64,000 nt of DNA from the NCBI RefSeq assembly GCF_036699995.1, contig NZ_CP144906.1, forward strand, positions 2,309,001-2,373,000, given 5' to 3'. Of the stretch, positions 1-8,908 are shown in pieces. Positions within the stretch are counted from its first letter, which is position 1, and each line of letters begins with the position of its first letter. The stretch comes from Clostridium beijerinckii. Lineage in GTDB: Bacteria > Bacillota > Clostridia > Clostridiales > Clostridiaceae. The notes beneath the pieces are model-generated. The model did not search any database. It saw only the letters and a program-made list of their open reading frames with translations, and was not told where the DNA came from. Made by a program: the position numbers and the translations under genes.

Positions 1-752
1 AGCCAAATGAAATTATAAAAAATAAGAAAAACAATAATTCAACTTTATTATATACTATACCAACTTTCCAAAATCCTACTGGAATTGTAATGACAGAAGA
101 GAGAAGAAATGAAATTTTAGAAATATGCTCAAAGGAAAGAATTCCTATTATTGAAGATGACGCATATAGAGAACTATGGTTAGATAAAGAGCCACCGCTA
201 CCGTTAAAATCAAAAGATAAGAATGGAAATGTGATGTATTTAGGCACTGCTTCAAAATCTATAGCAGCAGGTCTTAGAGTTGGTTGGCTAGTTGGACCAG
301 AAAATGTAATTGAACATTTAAGTGATCTTAAAATGCAGATGGATTATGGAACAAGTTCTTTATCTCAGGAAGTCTTAGCTGAATTGATTAATAGTGGCTT
401 ATATGATGAATATTTACTGCAGCTAAGAAATCAGCTGAAAATTCGAAGAGATGTGACACTAGATATTTTAAAGAGGTATTTTAATGGTATAGCAACATGG
501 AGCAAACCACATGGTGGATTTTATATTTGGTTAAAATTAAAAAAATCACTATCATTAAATAAACTATTTGAATTATCTTATGAGAAAGGAATATTGATTA
601 ATCCAGGAAATATTTATGATTTTTCTAATAGTCAAAATTTAAGAATTTCATATTCATATGCATCATTGGAAGAGTTAGAAAAGGGGTTAAGGATATTATC
701 AGAATTAGTAAAAAAGAGCTATTTCAATGATATAAGTAAAAGCAGCTATTGA
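1..752 (+). CDS. PLP-dependent aminotransferase (fold type I), C-terminal part
   Basis: The gene is cut by the window edge; the frame is open from base 3 and stops at 752 (about 249 codons). Visible motifs are an NPTG-containing segment just before base 90, DDAYREL, and TASKSIAAGLRVGW, whose lysine is the expected Schiff-base residue, followed by FYIWLKL and LRISYSYA near the end. These fit the class I/II aminotransferase domain, and the style (FQNPTG, GLRVGW) resembles MocR/PdxR-type regulators that carry a GntR DNA-binding domain upstream, but the N-terminus is not visible so a free aminotransferase is equally possible. A LysE-type exporter follows on the same strand, which would suit an amino-acid-responsive regulator. 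A terminator hairpin overlaps the stop codon. Confidence 0.85.
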   Translation, partial: PNEIIKNKKNNNSTLLYTIPTFQNPTGIVMTEERRNEILEICSKERIPIIEDDAYRELWLDKEPPLPLKSKDKNGNVMYLGTASKSIAAGLRVGWLVGPENVIEHLSDLKMQMDYGTSSLSQEVLAELINSGLYDEYLLQLRNQLKIRRDVTLDILKRYFNGIATWSKPHGGFYIWLKLKKSLSLNKLFELSYEKGILINPGNIYDFSNSQNLRISYSYASLEELEKGLRILSELVKKSYFNDISKSSY

Positions 753-775
753 TTTTTTCAATGGCTGCTTTTGGT
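738..775 (+). terminator. Rho-independent terminator overlapping the aminotransferase stop
   Basis: AAAAGCAGC (738-746) pairs with GCTGCTTTT (764-772), with further pairing of ATTGA and TCAAT around a T-rich loop. The stop codon (750-752) lies inside the hairpin. Confidence 0.65.
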
Positions 776-859
776 TGGGTAATAAACTAATATATTGGTT
801 GGGGACTTTTTATATTTTATTAGTTACAATAAGAAAAGAACTAATAAAGGAGGTAAATT

Positions 860-1477
860 ATGATTAAATACTTATTACAAGGACTTCTATTTGGACTTGC
901 TTATGTGGCACCAATAGGAACACAAAACTTATATGTAATAAACACTGCTATGCAAAAAAGTAAGGCTGAAACATACAAAGTTGCACTTATAACTATCTTA
1001 TTTGATATTTCACTAGCGATTTCATGCTTTTTTGGAATAGGGGCGCTTATTCAAAAATATTATTTATTAAAATTGGCAATACTTCTATTTGGATTTATAG
1101 TTATAATTTACATAGGAGCTGGATTAATACGATCATCGTCACAAATATTAGAAGATAAAAAGCTTGGTAATAATTCATTAATTAAAATAGCTATTTCTTG
1201 CTTTGCTGTTACGTGGCTTAATACCCAGGCAATAATTGATGGATCCTTATTATTAGGTGGATTCAATGCTTCGCTTCCAGCAGAAATGTCAAAGTACTTT
1301 ATATTGGGGGTATGCATGGCATCAGCCATATGGTTTAGTGGACTTGCAGGATTCGTAGGGAAGTTTAGCAGTAAATTTAATAAAATAATTAAATGGATCA
1401 ACATAATTTGTGGATTAATACTTATATTCTATGGCTTAAAATTAGGATACTCATTTATTGAATCAATATATTTATAG
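860..1477 (+). CDS. LysE/ArgO-family amino acid exporter
   Basis: The 205-residue product is an almost entirely hydrophobic protein with about six membrane segments. The N-terminal region GLAYVAPIGTQNLYVINTA matches the conserved P-I-G-x-Q-N signature of LysE-family exporters, which pump basic or other amino acids out of the cell using the proton gradient. A strong AAGGAGG (847-853) lies seven bases before the ATG. Length is normal for the family. It follows a terminator, so it probably has its own promoter in 773-846. The substrate cannot be read from the sequence. Downstream lies a cluster of palindromic repeats with no gene. Confidence 0.88.
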   Translation: MIKYLLQGLLFGLAYVAPIGTQNLYVINTAMQKSKAETYKVALITILFDISLAISCFFGIGALIQKYYLLKLAILLFGFIVIIYIGAGLIRSSSQILEDKKLGNNSLIKIAISCFAVTWLNTQAIIDGSLLLGGFNASLPAEMSKYFILGVCMASAIWFSGLAGFVGKFSSKFNKIIKWINIICGLILIFYGLKLGYSFIESIYL

Positions 1478-1500
1478 CTTTTTATATAATTTTTGTGGAT

Positions 1501-1837
1501 ATAGATAAACTAACTATAATCTATACTTATGCGTATAGCTCACCGAAATGAATAATATACTTTTGTTCCAGTTTCTAGGTAATTCTGATGGGCGATTCTA
1601 AGGCTATAAAGTTGTACCCAAAGTGCTAGCCTCAAAGAACAAGCGCTCACAGAGAAAGTTCGAAGAACGAAATATAAAATTTCGATTCTCACTTTTTGAA
1701 CTAGCACATTTGGAACAACTTATAGCCAAAGAATCACATCCATCAAAATTACCAATGAAACATTCCACAAAAGTATATCACTCATTTCTAGTTTTGATAT
1801 ATTTCATAGTGTAAATCTAGCTTATAGTTGGGATATA
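1501..1837 (+). repeat. Palindromic repeat family A, copy A1 (with inserted hairpin module)
   Basis: Imperfect inverted repeat of about 340 bp. The left arm begins ATAGATAAAC and contains TTTTGTTCCAGTTTCTAG. The right arm is the diverged reverse complement. Other copies: 10697-11036, 29114-29404 (reverse), 40132-40422, and a deleted copy at 51343-51469. The centre of A1 carries an extra 53 bp (1644-1696) absent from A3 and A4. A 63-codon ORF inside it recurs in A2 and is not a gene. Confidence 0.9.
1644..1696 (+). repeat. 53-bp hairpin module inserted in A1
   Basis: The module starts CGCTCACAGAGAAAG and has an inner stem CGAAAT/ATTTCG. The same module lies at 10840-10892 and, in reverse and on its own, at 60412-60463. 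It replaces three bases at the tip of the palindrome relative to copies A3 and A4. Confidence 0.8.
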
Positions 1838-1934
1838 GGGCTCCACAATGATATTCAAACTTATAAAATTTCAATATCGCTGGTATTCAGGAAATTGAAA
1901 CAGTAGATATGTATTGTTATCAATGTGGAACCCT

Positions 1935-2217
1935 ATATCTATAAATAACTTAAAATTTTGATTTATACTTTGCAATAAATACCATACAAGAAAGCAGAAA
2001 CATTTTTGTGCAGCAGGCATTGAAAATGAGCTGTTAAAAGCTCTTAATTGTAGGTTGTTCAACTAATGCTTGTCACAATGAAATTGGGAGCAAGCATTAG
2101 TTGTGCAACCTGCAATTTAGTGCTTTCAGCGAAATTTTCATAGTCCTGTGAAACAACAATGTTTCTCCTTTCGGTGGGTTATTGTATAAGCCTAAGTTAT
2201 ATAGTGTTTATCTATAT
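1935..2217 (+). repeat. Palindromic repeat family B, copy B1
   Basis: A near-identical reverse copy lies at 44712-44960; diverged copies are at 28113-28350 and 29406-29670. The arms contain GTAGGTTGTTCAACTAATGC and its imperfect complement. The outer end (ATAGATAAAC followed by CACCGAAA) is the same as in family A, so A and B share ends but not cores. A further inverted repeat (about 1832-1938, CTCCACAAT / AATGTGGAA flanked by ATATAGGG/CCCTATAT) sits between A1 and B1. Confidence 0.85.
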
Positions 2218-2281
2218 ACAAAAATGTATTTGTTGGATACAATATAGGTGAAATTACTTACATAATGAGGAGATTCATGAT

Positions 2282-3238
2282 ATGAAATATTATTTTGCAC
2301 CATTAGAAGGTGTTACTGGATATATATATAGAAATGCATATGAAACTTTTTTTGGACAAATTGATAAGTACTTTATGCCATTCATATCGCCAACTAAGAA
2401 TAAGAGCTTTACTTCTAGAGAGCTAAACGATGTGCTGCCTGAGCATAATCAAGGAATCAATGTTATTCCTCAGATACTTACTAACAATTCTGAGTATTTC
2501 ACTGATACTGTAAATGAGTTGAGTAAATTTGGATATGATGAAGTTAATTTAAATTTAGGCTGTCCATCTGGAACTGTTGTTGCAAAGTATAAGGGATCAG
2601 GATTTCTTGCACAAAGAAAGCTGCTTGATGAATTTTTAGAAGATATATTTTCGAATGCATCAAATAAAATTTCTATAAAGACAAGAATTGGAAAGGATTC
2701 GCCAGATGAATTTTATGAGTTAATTGAAATATTTAATAAATATCCTCTAGAGGAACTTATAATTCATCCAAGAATTCAGACAGACTTTTATAAAAATAAG
2801 CCTAATATGGAAGTGTTTAAAGATTCTTTACAATTAAGTAAAAATCCCGTTTGTTATAATGGTGATATTTTTAATGTAGAAGATTATAAGAAATTATCAG
2901 AAGCTTATCCGAAGCTTGAAACAGTAATGATTGGTAGAGGACTTATTGCAAATCCGGGCTTGATTGAAGAAATTAAGACCAATCGTCTTATGGATAAAGA
3001 ATTAATGAAGGCATTTCATGATAAAGTCTGCATAGGATATGAAGAAGTTCTTTCGGGTGATAGAAATGTCTTATTTAAAATGAAAGAATTATGGTTTTAT
3101 ATGATACATATCTTTACTAATAGTGATAAATATGCTAAAAAGATAAGAAAGACAAATAATTTACAGGAATATAAGGGAATCATATCAAGCATGTTTCAGG
3201 AACTTGATATAAAGAAAACGGATATACATGGATTTTAA
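2282..3238 (+). CDS. tRNA-dihydrouridine synthase (Dus family)
   Basis: 318 residues, typical Dus length. It starts with YFAPLEGVTGYIYRNAY, the FMN-barrel opening strand of Dus enzymes (usual form APMxGxTDxxFR). NLNLGCPSG holds the conserved catalytic-loop cysteine, SIKTRIG and IGRGLIANPG are the FMN-phosphate-binding strands. Dus enzymes reduce uridines in the tRNA D-loop with NADPH and FMN. GAGGAGA (2267-2273) lies eight bases before the ATG at 2282; an ATG at 2278 is out of frame. The protein is diverged from DusB/YfjN and may be a separate clostridial paralogue; which uridine it modifies is not deducible. It stands alone after a repeat cluster. Confidence 0.88.
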   Translation: MKYYFAPLEGVTGYIYRNAYETFFGQIDKYFMPFISPTKNKSFTSRELNDVLPEHNQGINVIPQILTNNSEYFTDTVNELSKFGYDEVNLNLGCPSGTVVAKYKGSGFLAQRKLLDEFLEDIFSNASNKISIKTRIGKDSPDEFYELIEIFNKYPLEELIIHPRIQTDFYKNKPNMEVFKDSLQLSKNPVCYNGDIFNVEDYKKLSEAYPKLETVMIGRGLIANPGLIEEIKTNRLMDKELMKAFHDKVCIGYEEVLSGDRNVLFKMKELWFYMIHIFTNSDKYAKKIRKTNNLQEYKGIISSMFQELDIKKTDIHGF

Positions 3239-3440
3239 TAGTTCAATTATCATATAGATTTTTAGGATTAAATTATCTCATAGATTGAGAAAGTTTTTAA
3301 TGGGCTAAATTTTTGTATAAATGAAGTTTATGCTTAACTACTGTTTATTATAGAGAATAAGAGTGAGATAGTTATAATTAAATTAGCATATTGCTATCCA
3401 AGATACATTAAAGGGAATAATATGTATTGGAGAAATAGCT

Positions 3441-3572
3441 TTTCATTATAATTCTAAAAATATTGCAAGAATTTTAACCCTAATTGTGAAATGTGCATTA
3501 TGAATTGAAAATTGTGAAATGTGAATTGCACATTGTGAATTGTGAATTATAAGATGTGCATTGAAAATATAT
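3441..3572 (+). repeat. Heptad-containing repeat family C, copy C1
   Basis: A conserved leader (ATAATTCTAAAAATATTGC, AAGAATTTTAA) is followed by about 11 imperfect 7-bp units (TGAATTG, TGCATTG, TGAAATG). Related copies are at 11080, 31287, 40452, 42636, 45218, 47274 and 57577. It fills most of the 3239-3636 gap; nothing else was recognised there. Confidence 0.8.
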
Positions 3573-3636
3573 ATTTATAAAATTTGGAATATAATCACTG
3601 ATATTTTTATAATTTATTGTATCAGGGGGTGATTAT

Positions 3637-3861
3637 ATGGGTGTTAAAGAAATAATTGAGAAATACAGGGGTAAAAATGCAGATATGCAAAACATTATTG
3701 CAAACCTTGTTCTCGCAGTGGCAGATTTAAATGCCAAAAACAAAATCTTAGTAGATATACTAAAGAAGAATGAAATAGAGATTCATATAACTAATAAGAA
3801 ATATCAAAAATATTTAAGTGATTCGCTGGAGAGTATATTATCGAAGATTTACAAAGACTAG
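3637..3861 (+). CDS. Small uncharacterised protein, probably alpha-helical
   Basis: A 74-residue protein preceded by a strong AGGGGGTGA (3624-3632) with good spacing, 32 bases upstream of fabV and on the same strand. It is charged and helical in appearance, with Leu/Ile spacing (NIIANLVLAVADLNAKNKIL) suggesting a short coiled coil; there is no signal peptide, Cys cluster or known motif. I do not recognise a family. Spacing suggests co-transcription with fabV, but a functional link is only inference. Confidence 0.7.
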   Translation: MGVKEIIEKYRGKNADMQNIIANLVLAVADLNAKNKILVDILKKNEIEIHITNKKYQKYLSDSLESILSKIYKD

Positions 3862-3893
3862 CCAAAGAAGATTTTATAAATGGAGGATATAGA

Positions 3894-5090
3894 ATGATAT
3901 TTAAACCTGAATTAATTAAGGGAATAGCCAAAACAAGTCATCCATATGGATGTAGAAAAGAAGTACTAAACCAAATCGAATATTGCAAGAATGCAAAGCA
4001 ATTTCACGGTCCTAAAAAAGTGCTGATTATTGGAGCATCATCAGGTTTTGGCCTTGCTACAAGAATTTCTTTAGCATTTGGTGGAGCGAAAGCTGATACA
4101 ATTGGAGTTTCGTTTGAAACAGGAATTACAGATAGAAGAACTGGAACAGCAGGTTGGTATAATAATATATTTTTTAAAGAGTTTGCAGAAAAAGAAGGAC
4201 TAATTGCAAAAAACTTTATTGGAGATGCATTTTCAGATGAAGTTAAAGAAAATGTAATAAAATATATAAAGGATGAGTTTGGAAAAATTGATTTACTCAT
4301 TTATAGTTTAGCATCGCCAAGAAGAAAAGATCCTAAGACAGGAAATATATACGATTCAACTTTAAAAACTACATCTGGAGAATTTCAGGGTCCGACAATT
4401 GATATGGAGAAAGATGAACTTGTTACGACTAAAGTTAATTCAGCAACTGATAAAGAGATAGAAGCAACGAAAAAAGTAATGGGAGGTGAAGATTGGAATG
4501 AGTGGTGTAAACTACTCCTTGAAAATGATTGTCTCTCTGATAATGCTATAACAATTTCGTATTCATATATAGGAGCATCAAGAACATATAAAATTTATAG
4601 GGAAGGTACAATAGGAGAGGCTAAACGTCACCTTGAGAATACTGCAATTCAAATAGATGAAGAGTGGAAAAAGAAGATTAATGGAAAGGCTTTTGTTTCT
4701 GTAAATAAAGCAATTGTTACTAAGGCAAGTGCATATATACCTTCTTTCTCATTGTATGCAGCGGTATTATATAAAGTAATGAAAGAAAAGAATTTACATG
4801 AAAATTGCATTATGCAGATGCAAAGAATGTTTGCTGATAAAATATATGCAGAAAACCCAATTGAATTTGATGATAGTGGAAGATTAAGAATGGATGATTG
4901 GGAACTTAGGGAAGATGTACAAAGTGAAGTTAATGAATTGTGGGAAAAAATAACTCCAGATAACTTTAAAATATTATCGGATTATGACGGATATAAAAAG
5001 GAATTTATGCAGTTAAATGGTTTTGAAATTGATGGAGTCGATTATAGTGAAGACATTGATGTAGAGGCATTGAAAAGGCTAGAGCCATAA
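3894..5090 (+). CDS. fabV: trans-2-enoyl-CoA/ACP reductase FabV (TER)
   Basis: 398 residues, full family length. VLIIGASSGFGLATRI is the NAD(P)H-binding Rossmann loop; SYSYIGASRTYKIYREGTIG followed by EAK provides the Y-x8-K active site of FabV/TER rather than the shorter Y-x6-K of FabI; SLASPRR and FVSVNKAIVTKASAYIP are also characteristic. The enzyme reduces enoyl thioesters, either in fatty acid synthesis or, as TER, crotonyl-CoA to butyryl-CoA irreversibly with NADH. In a window that also encodes 4-hydroxybutyryl-CoA dehydratase (a crotonyl-CoA source), the TER role is attractive, but the genes are 20 kb apart. GGAGG lies just upstream and a clear terminator follows. Confidence 0.95.
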   Translation: MIFKPELIKGIAKTSHPYGCRKEVLNQIEYCKNAKQFHGPKKVLIIGASSGFGLATRISLAFGGAKADTIGVSFETGITDRRTGTAGWYNNIFFKEFAEKEGLIAKNFIGDAFSDEVKENVIKYIKDEFGKIDLLIYSLASPRRKDPKTGNIYDSTLKTTSGEFQGPTIDMEKDELVTTKVNSATDKEIEATKKVMGGEDWNEWCKLLLENDCLSDNAITISYSYIGASRTYKIYREGTIGEAKRHLENTAIQIDEEWKKKINGKAFVSVNKAIVTKASAYIPSFSLYAAVLYKVMKEKNLHENCIMQMQRMFADKIYAENPIEFDDSGRLRMDDWELREDVQSEVNELWEKITPDNFKILSDYDGYKKEFMQLNGFEIDGVDYSEDIDVEALKRLEP

Positions 5091-5108
5091 GTTAATGAAT
5101 GTTTATGT

Positions 5109-5142
5109 TAAGAAGTATCAAAATGATACTTCTTATTTTTTA
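5109..5142 (+). terminator. Terminator after fabV
   Basis: AAGAAGTATCA pairs with TGATACTTCTT across an AAA loop and is followed by ATTTTTT. Confidence 0.9.
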
Positions 5143-5296
5143 TAAATATATTTTAGAGAGATAATAATATTTCAAAAAACATTGCACTTGTGGTATAATT
5201 ATCCGGATATGCAATAAATCAAATGGCTATGTATATTATGGTTGTATTTGATTTTAGTGTTTATAAACATAATTAACTAGGGAGAAGTGTTTTGAA

Positions 5297-7231
5297 ATGA
5301 GAATAAAATATAAGCTTATCGTTAGCTATTTGATCTTAATTGTATTTGCTGTAAGTGTATTGGGGTTATTAATTGGGAATAAATCTAACAAAGCAGTTTT
5401 TAAAGAGGTAAACGAAAAAAGTCAGCGTTTAACAGAATCAATTATTACAACTTTGAGTGTAAGAAATGATTTGCTTACTGAGAAATCTTATGGAGATTTA
5501 AATTTTGCGAATAACGTATTAAACAATTTAGCTGATATGAGAGTTGATTACAATGAAATCGTAAAAGTTGGAGATTTTAACTTACCAGTTTTATATTCAG
5601 GAAATCAAAGAATATCCTTAGATAATACTATAGTTGATAAACTAAAACAATCAACAGGTAGTATAGCAACAATGTTTTTATTACAAGATGATAAACTAAT
5701 AAGGGTTTCTACTACCGTATTTAATAATGGTAATAGGATATTAGGTACATATATTTCAAGTGATACTGAAGCTTATAAAAAGACACTAAATAATGAAGAA
5801 TATATTGGCGATATTAGAATAGAAGGAATTGGATATTTAACAAGAATGAAGCCAATATTAGATAAAGATAAAAAAGTAATAGGGGCAATAGGGTTAGGAA
5901 ATAAAATTAGTAATGATTATTTAGATAAGACATTAAGTAATATCAAATTAGGGAAGACTGGATATGCGTACATACTAGATTCTGAAGGAAATGTAATTCT
6001 TCATCCATCTGATAGTGGAAAGAATGTAAGTGACTACGATTTTGTTCAAAAAATGCATAATGAAAAAAGTGGAATGATTGAGTACACTTATAACGGAGTT
6101 AAGAAATTAGGATATTATCAGTATTTTGAAGCTTGGCATTGGTATGTAGTTACTACAGCAGATTATGAGGAATTAAACTCTTCAGCAAAATCAATTTTGA
6201 CGACCACAATAGCTACTGGGGGAATAATTATTGTTTTAGGCGGAATTATAGCATTATTTTTAGCTAATACATTAGTTAAGCCTATTAACAAGTTGAAATC
6301 TTGTATGGAGATAGCGAGTAAAGGTGATTTAACAATACGATGTAATATAGATAGTAAAGATGAGATCGGAGTTTTAGCAAATAGTTTTAATAATATGCTG
6401 GCAGAAAATAAAAGATTACTAGAAGAAACTGTGCAGTATGAAAAATTAAAAACGGAATTTATTGCTAATATGTCACATGAATTAAGAACGCCTTTAAATA
6501 TTATATTTTCAACAGCTCAGTTATTTAATGTACTTATAAATAGAGATGAGGATTTAAATACTGAAAAAATGAAGAATTATACAAATAGTATAAAACAAAA
6601 CTGTTATAGGTTGGTAAGATTGGTGAATAATCTTATAGATATAACAAAGATTGATTCAGGTTATATGAAACTAGAATTGAAAAATGGCAATATAGTACAA
6701 GTTGTAGAGGATATAACACAATCAACTGCTGAATATGTAGGGTATATGTCTAGAACAATAATATTTGATACAGATAATGAAGAAAAAATTATGGCTTTTG
6801 ATGAGGAAAAATTAGAAAGAATTTTGCTTAATCTAATTTCCAATGCTACTAAATTCACTGAACCAGGAGACAAAATAAGTGTTAATCTATATGATATTGA
6901 TGATTATATCGTTATCTCTGTAAAAGATACAGGAAGAGGAATTCCAGAGGAAAAAGTATCGCAGCTTTTCCAACGATTTAAGCAAGTAGAACGATTATTA
7001 AATAGAAGCCATGAAGGCAGCGGGATTGGGCTATCTATAGTTAAAGCTTTAGTTGAGATGCATGAAGGAACAATAGAAGTAAAAAGTGTTTATGGAGAAG
7101 GTACAGAGTTTATTATATGTCTTCCTGTTAAGATAGTTCCAGAAGATGAAGGTAAGAAAAACAAGAATGGTTATGCAAACCAATCTAAGGTTGAAAATAT
7201 TAATATTGAGTTTTCGGACATATATAGCTAA
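5297..7231 (+). CDS. Membrane sensor histidine kinase (Cache-HAMP-HisKA-HATPase)
   Basis: 644 residues. TM1 at about 7-26; an extracellular Cache-type sensor at about 30-290 (GYAYILDSEGNVILHPS and WYVVTTADYEEL are typical); TM2 at about 302-326; HAMP at 327-380; HisKA with FIANMSHELRTPLNII, phospho-acceptor His near 393; HATPase N-box ILLNLISNATKF near 511, DTGRGIPEE near 544 and GSGIGLSIVKAL near 575. No response regulator is adjacent, so it is an orphan kinase whose partner is elsewhere; in clostridia such orphans include Spo0A-phosphorylating kinases, but that is speculation here. An extended -10 (TGGTATAAT, 5190-5198) lies about 100 bases upstream. GGGAGAAG precedes the ATG. Confidence 0.93.
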   Translation: MRIKYKLIVSYLILIVFAVSVLGLLIGNKSNKAVFKEVNEKSQRLTESIITTLSVRNDLLTEKSYGDLNFANNVLNNLADMRVDYNEIVKVGDFNLPVLYSGNQRISLDNTIVDKLKQSTGSIATMFLLQDDKLIRVSTTVFNNGNRILGTYISSDTEAYKKTLNNEEYIGDIRIEGIGYLTRMKPILDKDKKVIGAIGLGNKISNDYLDKTLSNIKLGKTGYAYILDSEGNVILHPSDSGKNVSDYDFVQKMHNEKSGMIEYTYNGVKKLGYYQYFEAWHWYVVTTADYEELNSSAKSILTTTIATGGIIIVLGGIIALFLANTLVKPINKLKSCMEIASKGDLTIRCNIDSKDEIGVLANSFNNMLAENKRLLEETVQYEKLKTEFIANMSHELRTPLNIIFSTAQLFNVLINRDEDLNTEKMKNYTNSIKQNCYRLVRLVNNLIDITKIDSGYMKLELKNGNIVQVVEDITQSTAEYVGYMSRTIIFDTDNEEKIMAFDEEKLERILLNLISNATKFTEPGDKISVNLYDIDDYIVISVKDTGRGIPEEKVSQLFQRFKQVERLLNRSHEGSGIGLSIVKALVEMHEGTIEVKSVYGEGTEFIICLPVKIVPEDEGKKNKNGYANQSKVENINIEFSDIYS

Positions 7232-7285
7232 ACAAGATGGTAAATTTTCATTGACATTTTTAAGCTTTGAGTATAAAATTTAGAC

Positions 7286-7372
7286 GAGTACTAGGGGAGC
7301 CAGAATGGCTGAGATGAGTTTTCAGACCCTTTGAACCTGCACTGGGTAATGCCAGCGAAGGGAAGTTATAAG
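7286..7372 (+). promoter_or_regulatory. TPP (THI-box) riboswitch
   Basis: Contains GGGGAGCC (7294-7301), GGCTGAGA (7307-7314), ACCCTTTGAACCTG (7326-7339) and CTGGGTAATGCCAGCG (7342-7357) followed by AAGGGA, the full conserved core of the thiamin pyrophosphate aptamer. It lies about 100 bases before tenA and should switch off the tenA-thiZXY operon when TPP is plentiful. The expression platform (7373-7471) lacks an obvious strong U-tailed hairpin, so control of translation is possible. Confidence 0.97.
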
Positions 7373-7471
7373 ATAATATAAAGCTAAATCTAAAAGTAGT
7401 AGATTTACAATTTAATTAGATTATTAACTCTTTTCAATGGTATTTTAGTACTGTTTGGAAGGAGTTTTTTT

Positions 7472-8140
7472 ATGCAATTTTCACAAAGATTATTATTGAA
7501 AGGTAAACCTATTTGGGAAGCATGCTTGGAGCATCCTTTTCTTAAGGAACTTAGTGAGGGGACCTTAAAGGAAGATAAGTTTTGCTTTTACGTTAAACAG
7601 GATTATGTTTATCTAATAGATTATATAAAACTTTTTGCATTAGGGATGGTTAAAGCAGATTCATTAGAAGATATACAAGCATTTGCTAAATGTGCAAATG
7701 CTATAGTAAATATTGAAATGGATGCACATACTGAATATGCTAAAAAGTTTGGAATAACTAAGGAAGAACTGGAGGCCACAAAGCCAAATGCAAGTAATTT
7801 GTCATACACAAAGTTTATGCTACAGGTATCATCAGAAGGATCTTTAGCTGAACTAGTAGCAGCACTGCTTCCATGCATGTGGAGTTATGCATTTATTGGA
7901 AAAACCTTAGCAAAGAATAGTAAGGCATTAGAGCATCCACTTTACAGTGAATGGATACTTACATATGCAACAGAAGAATATAACAAAGAAAATGATTGGT
8001 GCATAAAACTTATGGATAAACTAGCAGAAGGGCTTCCAGAAAGACAACTTCAAAAACTAGAAGAGATTTTCATTATATCTTCAAAATATGAATATATGTT
8101 TTGGGATGGGTGCTACAAAAAGGAAAGTTGGGTTATTTAG
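7472..8140 (+). CDS. tenA: Aminopyrimidine aminohydrolase / thiaminase II TenA
   Basis: 222 residues. Cys135 in AALLPCMWSYAFIG is at the position of the catalytic cysteine known in Bacillus TenA; other TenA landmarks are KQDYVYLIDYIKLFALG, EYNKENDWC and a C-terminal YEYMFWDGCY. TenA hydrolyses aminomethyl-HMP from degraded thiamin to HMP, so the pyrimidine can be reused. It is the first gene after a TPP riboswitch and abuts thiZ directly (TAG then ATG), forming a four-gene salvage operon. The start has a GGAAGGAG site at good distance. Confidence 0.96.
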   Translation: MQFSQRLLLKGKPIWEACLEHPFLKELSEGTLKEDKFCFYVKQDYVYLIDYIKLFALGMVKADSLEDIQAFAKCANAIVNIEMDAHTEYAKKFGITKEELEATKPNASNLSYTKFMLQVSSEGSLAELVAALLPCMWSYAFIGKTLAKNSKALEHPLYSEWILTYATEEYNKENDWCIKLMDKLAEGLPERQLQKLEEIFIISSKYEYMFWDGCYKKESWVI

Positions 8141-8908
8141 ATGAAAGCATTGGAAATTAATAATTTATCCTTTGGATATAAGGATTCTGGGAAATTAATA
8201 GTAGATGATTTATCTTTTGATATAAATAAAAATGAATTTGTCACAATTATTGCACCTAGTGGCACAGGCAAAAGTACCCTTTTTCGATTAATTTTAGGAC
8301 TATTAAAGCCACAAAAGGGCAATATAAATATATTAAAAGATGGCAATAAAAATATTATAGGGTATATGCCTCAAAAAGATTCCTTAATGCCTTGGAGAAA
8401 TATTCTTGACAATACAGCAGTTGGACTTGAATTAAATGGTTATAGTAAGAAAGAAGCTAGAAAAGTGGCAGCCACATACTTTGAGGGTTTTGGACTTAAG
8501 GGAACTGAAAAATATTATCCACATGAATTATCAGGTGGTATGAGGCAGAGAGCTTCATTTTTAAGAGCAATAGTAAATAATCCTTCCATAATTTTATTGG
8601 ATGAGCCATTTTCTTCTCTAGATGCGTTAACAAGAAGAAAGATGCAGTCATGGCTTTTAGATCTTTGTCAAAGACAAAGTAATACTGTGTTTATGATAAC
8701 TCATGATATAGAGGAAGCTTTACTTTTATCAGATAGAATTCTTATTTGTACGGAGCTTCCATATAGAAACCTAAAATCTATAGATGTAAATATTGAAAGA
8801 CCAAGGAATTATGAGACTACACTTTCTAGTGAGTTTATTGAGCTAAAAAGAGATATTTTAAATGTTCTTGACTCCTTAGAAGAAAATAAAGGGGGGGATA
8901 TAGAATGA
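8141..8908 (+). CDS. thiZ: ABC transporter ATP-binding protein, thiamin-pyrimidine uptake (ThiZ)
   Basis: 255 residues. Walker A APSGTGKST, Q-loop PQKDSLMPW, signature LSGGMRQRASFLRA, Walker B IILLDEPFSSLD and switch His in ITHDIEEAL are all present. The sequence is of the nitrate/taurine/ThiZ subclass of importer ATPases. It begins immediately after the tenA stop and its own stop overlaps the permease start (ATGA at 8905). Together with the permease and lipoprotein it should import the formylated or aminomethyl pyrimidine breakdown product of thiamin for TenA. Confidence 0.93.
   Translation: MKALEINNLSFGYKDSGKLIVDDLSFDINKNEFVTIIAPSGTGKSTLFRLILGLLKPQKGNINILKDGNKNIIGYMPQKDSLMPWRNILDNTAVGLELNGYSKKEARKVAATYFEGFGLKGTEKYYPHELSGGMRQRASFLRAIVNNPSIILLDEPFSSLDALTRRKMQSWLLDLCQRQSNTVFMITHDIEEALLLSDRILICTELPYRNLKSIDVNIERPRNYETTLSSEFIELKRDILNVLDSLEENKGGDIE

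Noticed and set aside
1623..1814. 63-codon ORF, repeated almost identically at 10819-11010
   Set aside because: It is the translation of repeat family A (copies A1 and A2); A3 and A4 do not keep the frame and there is no ribosome site.
1871..2062. Minus-strand 63-codon ORF
   Set aside because: Falls inside repeat B1 and its flanking inverted repeat; no ribosome site.
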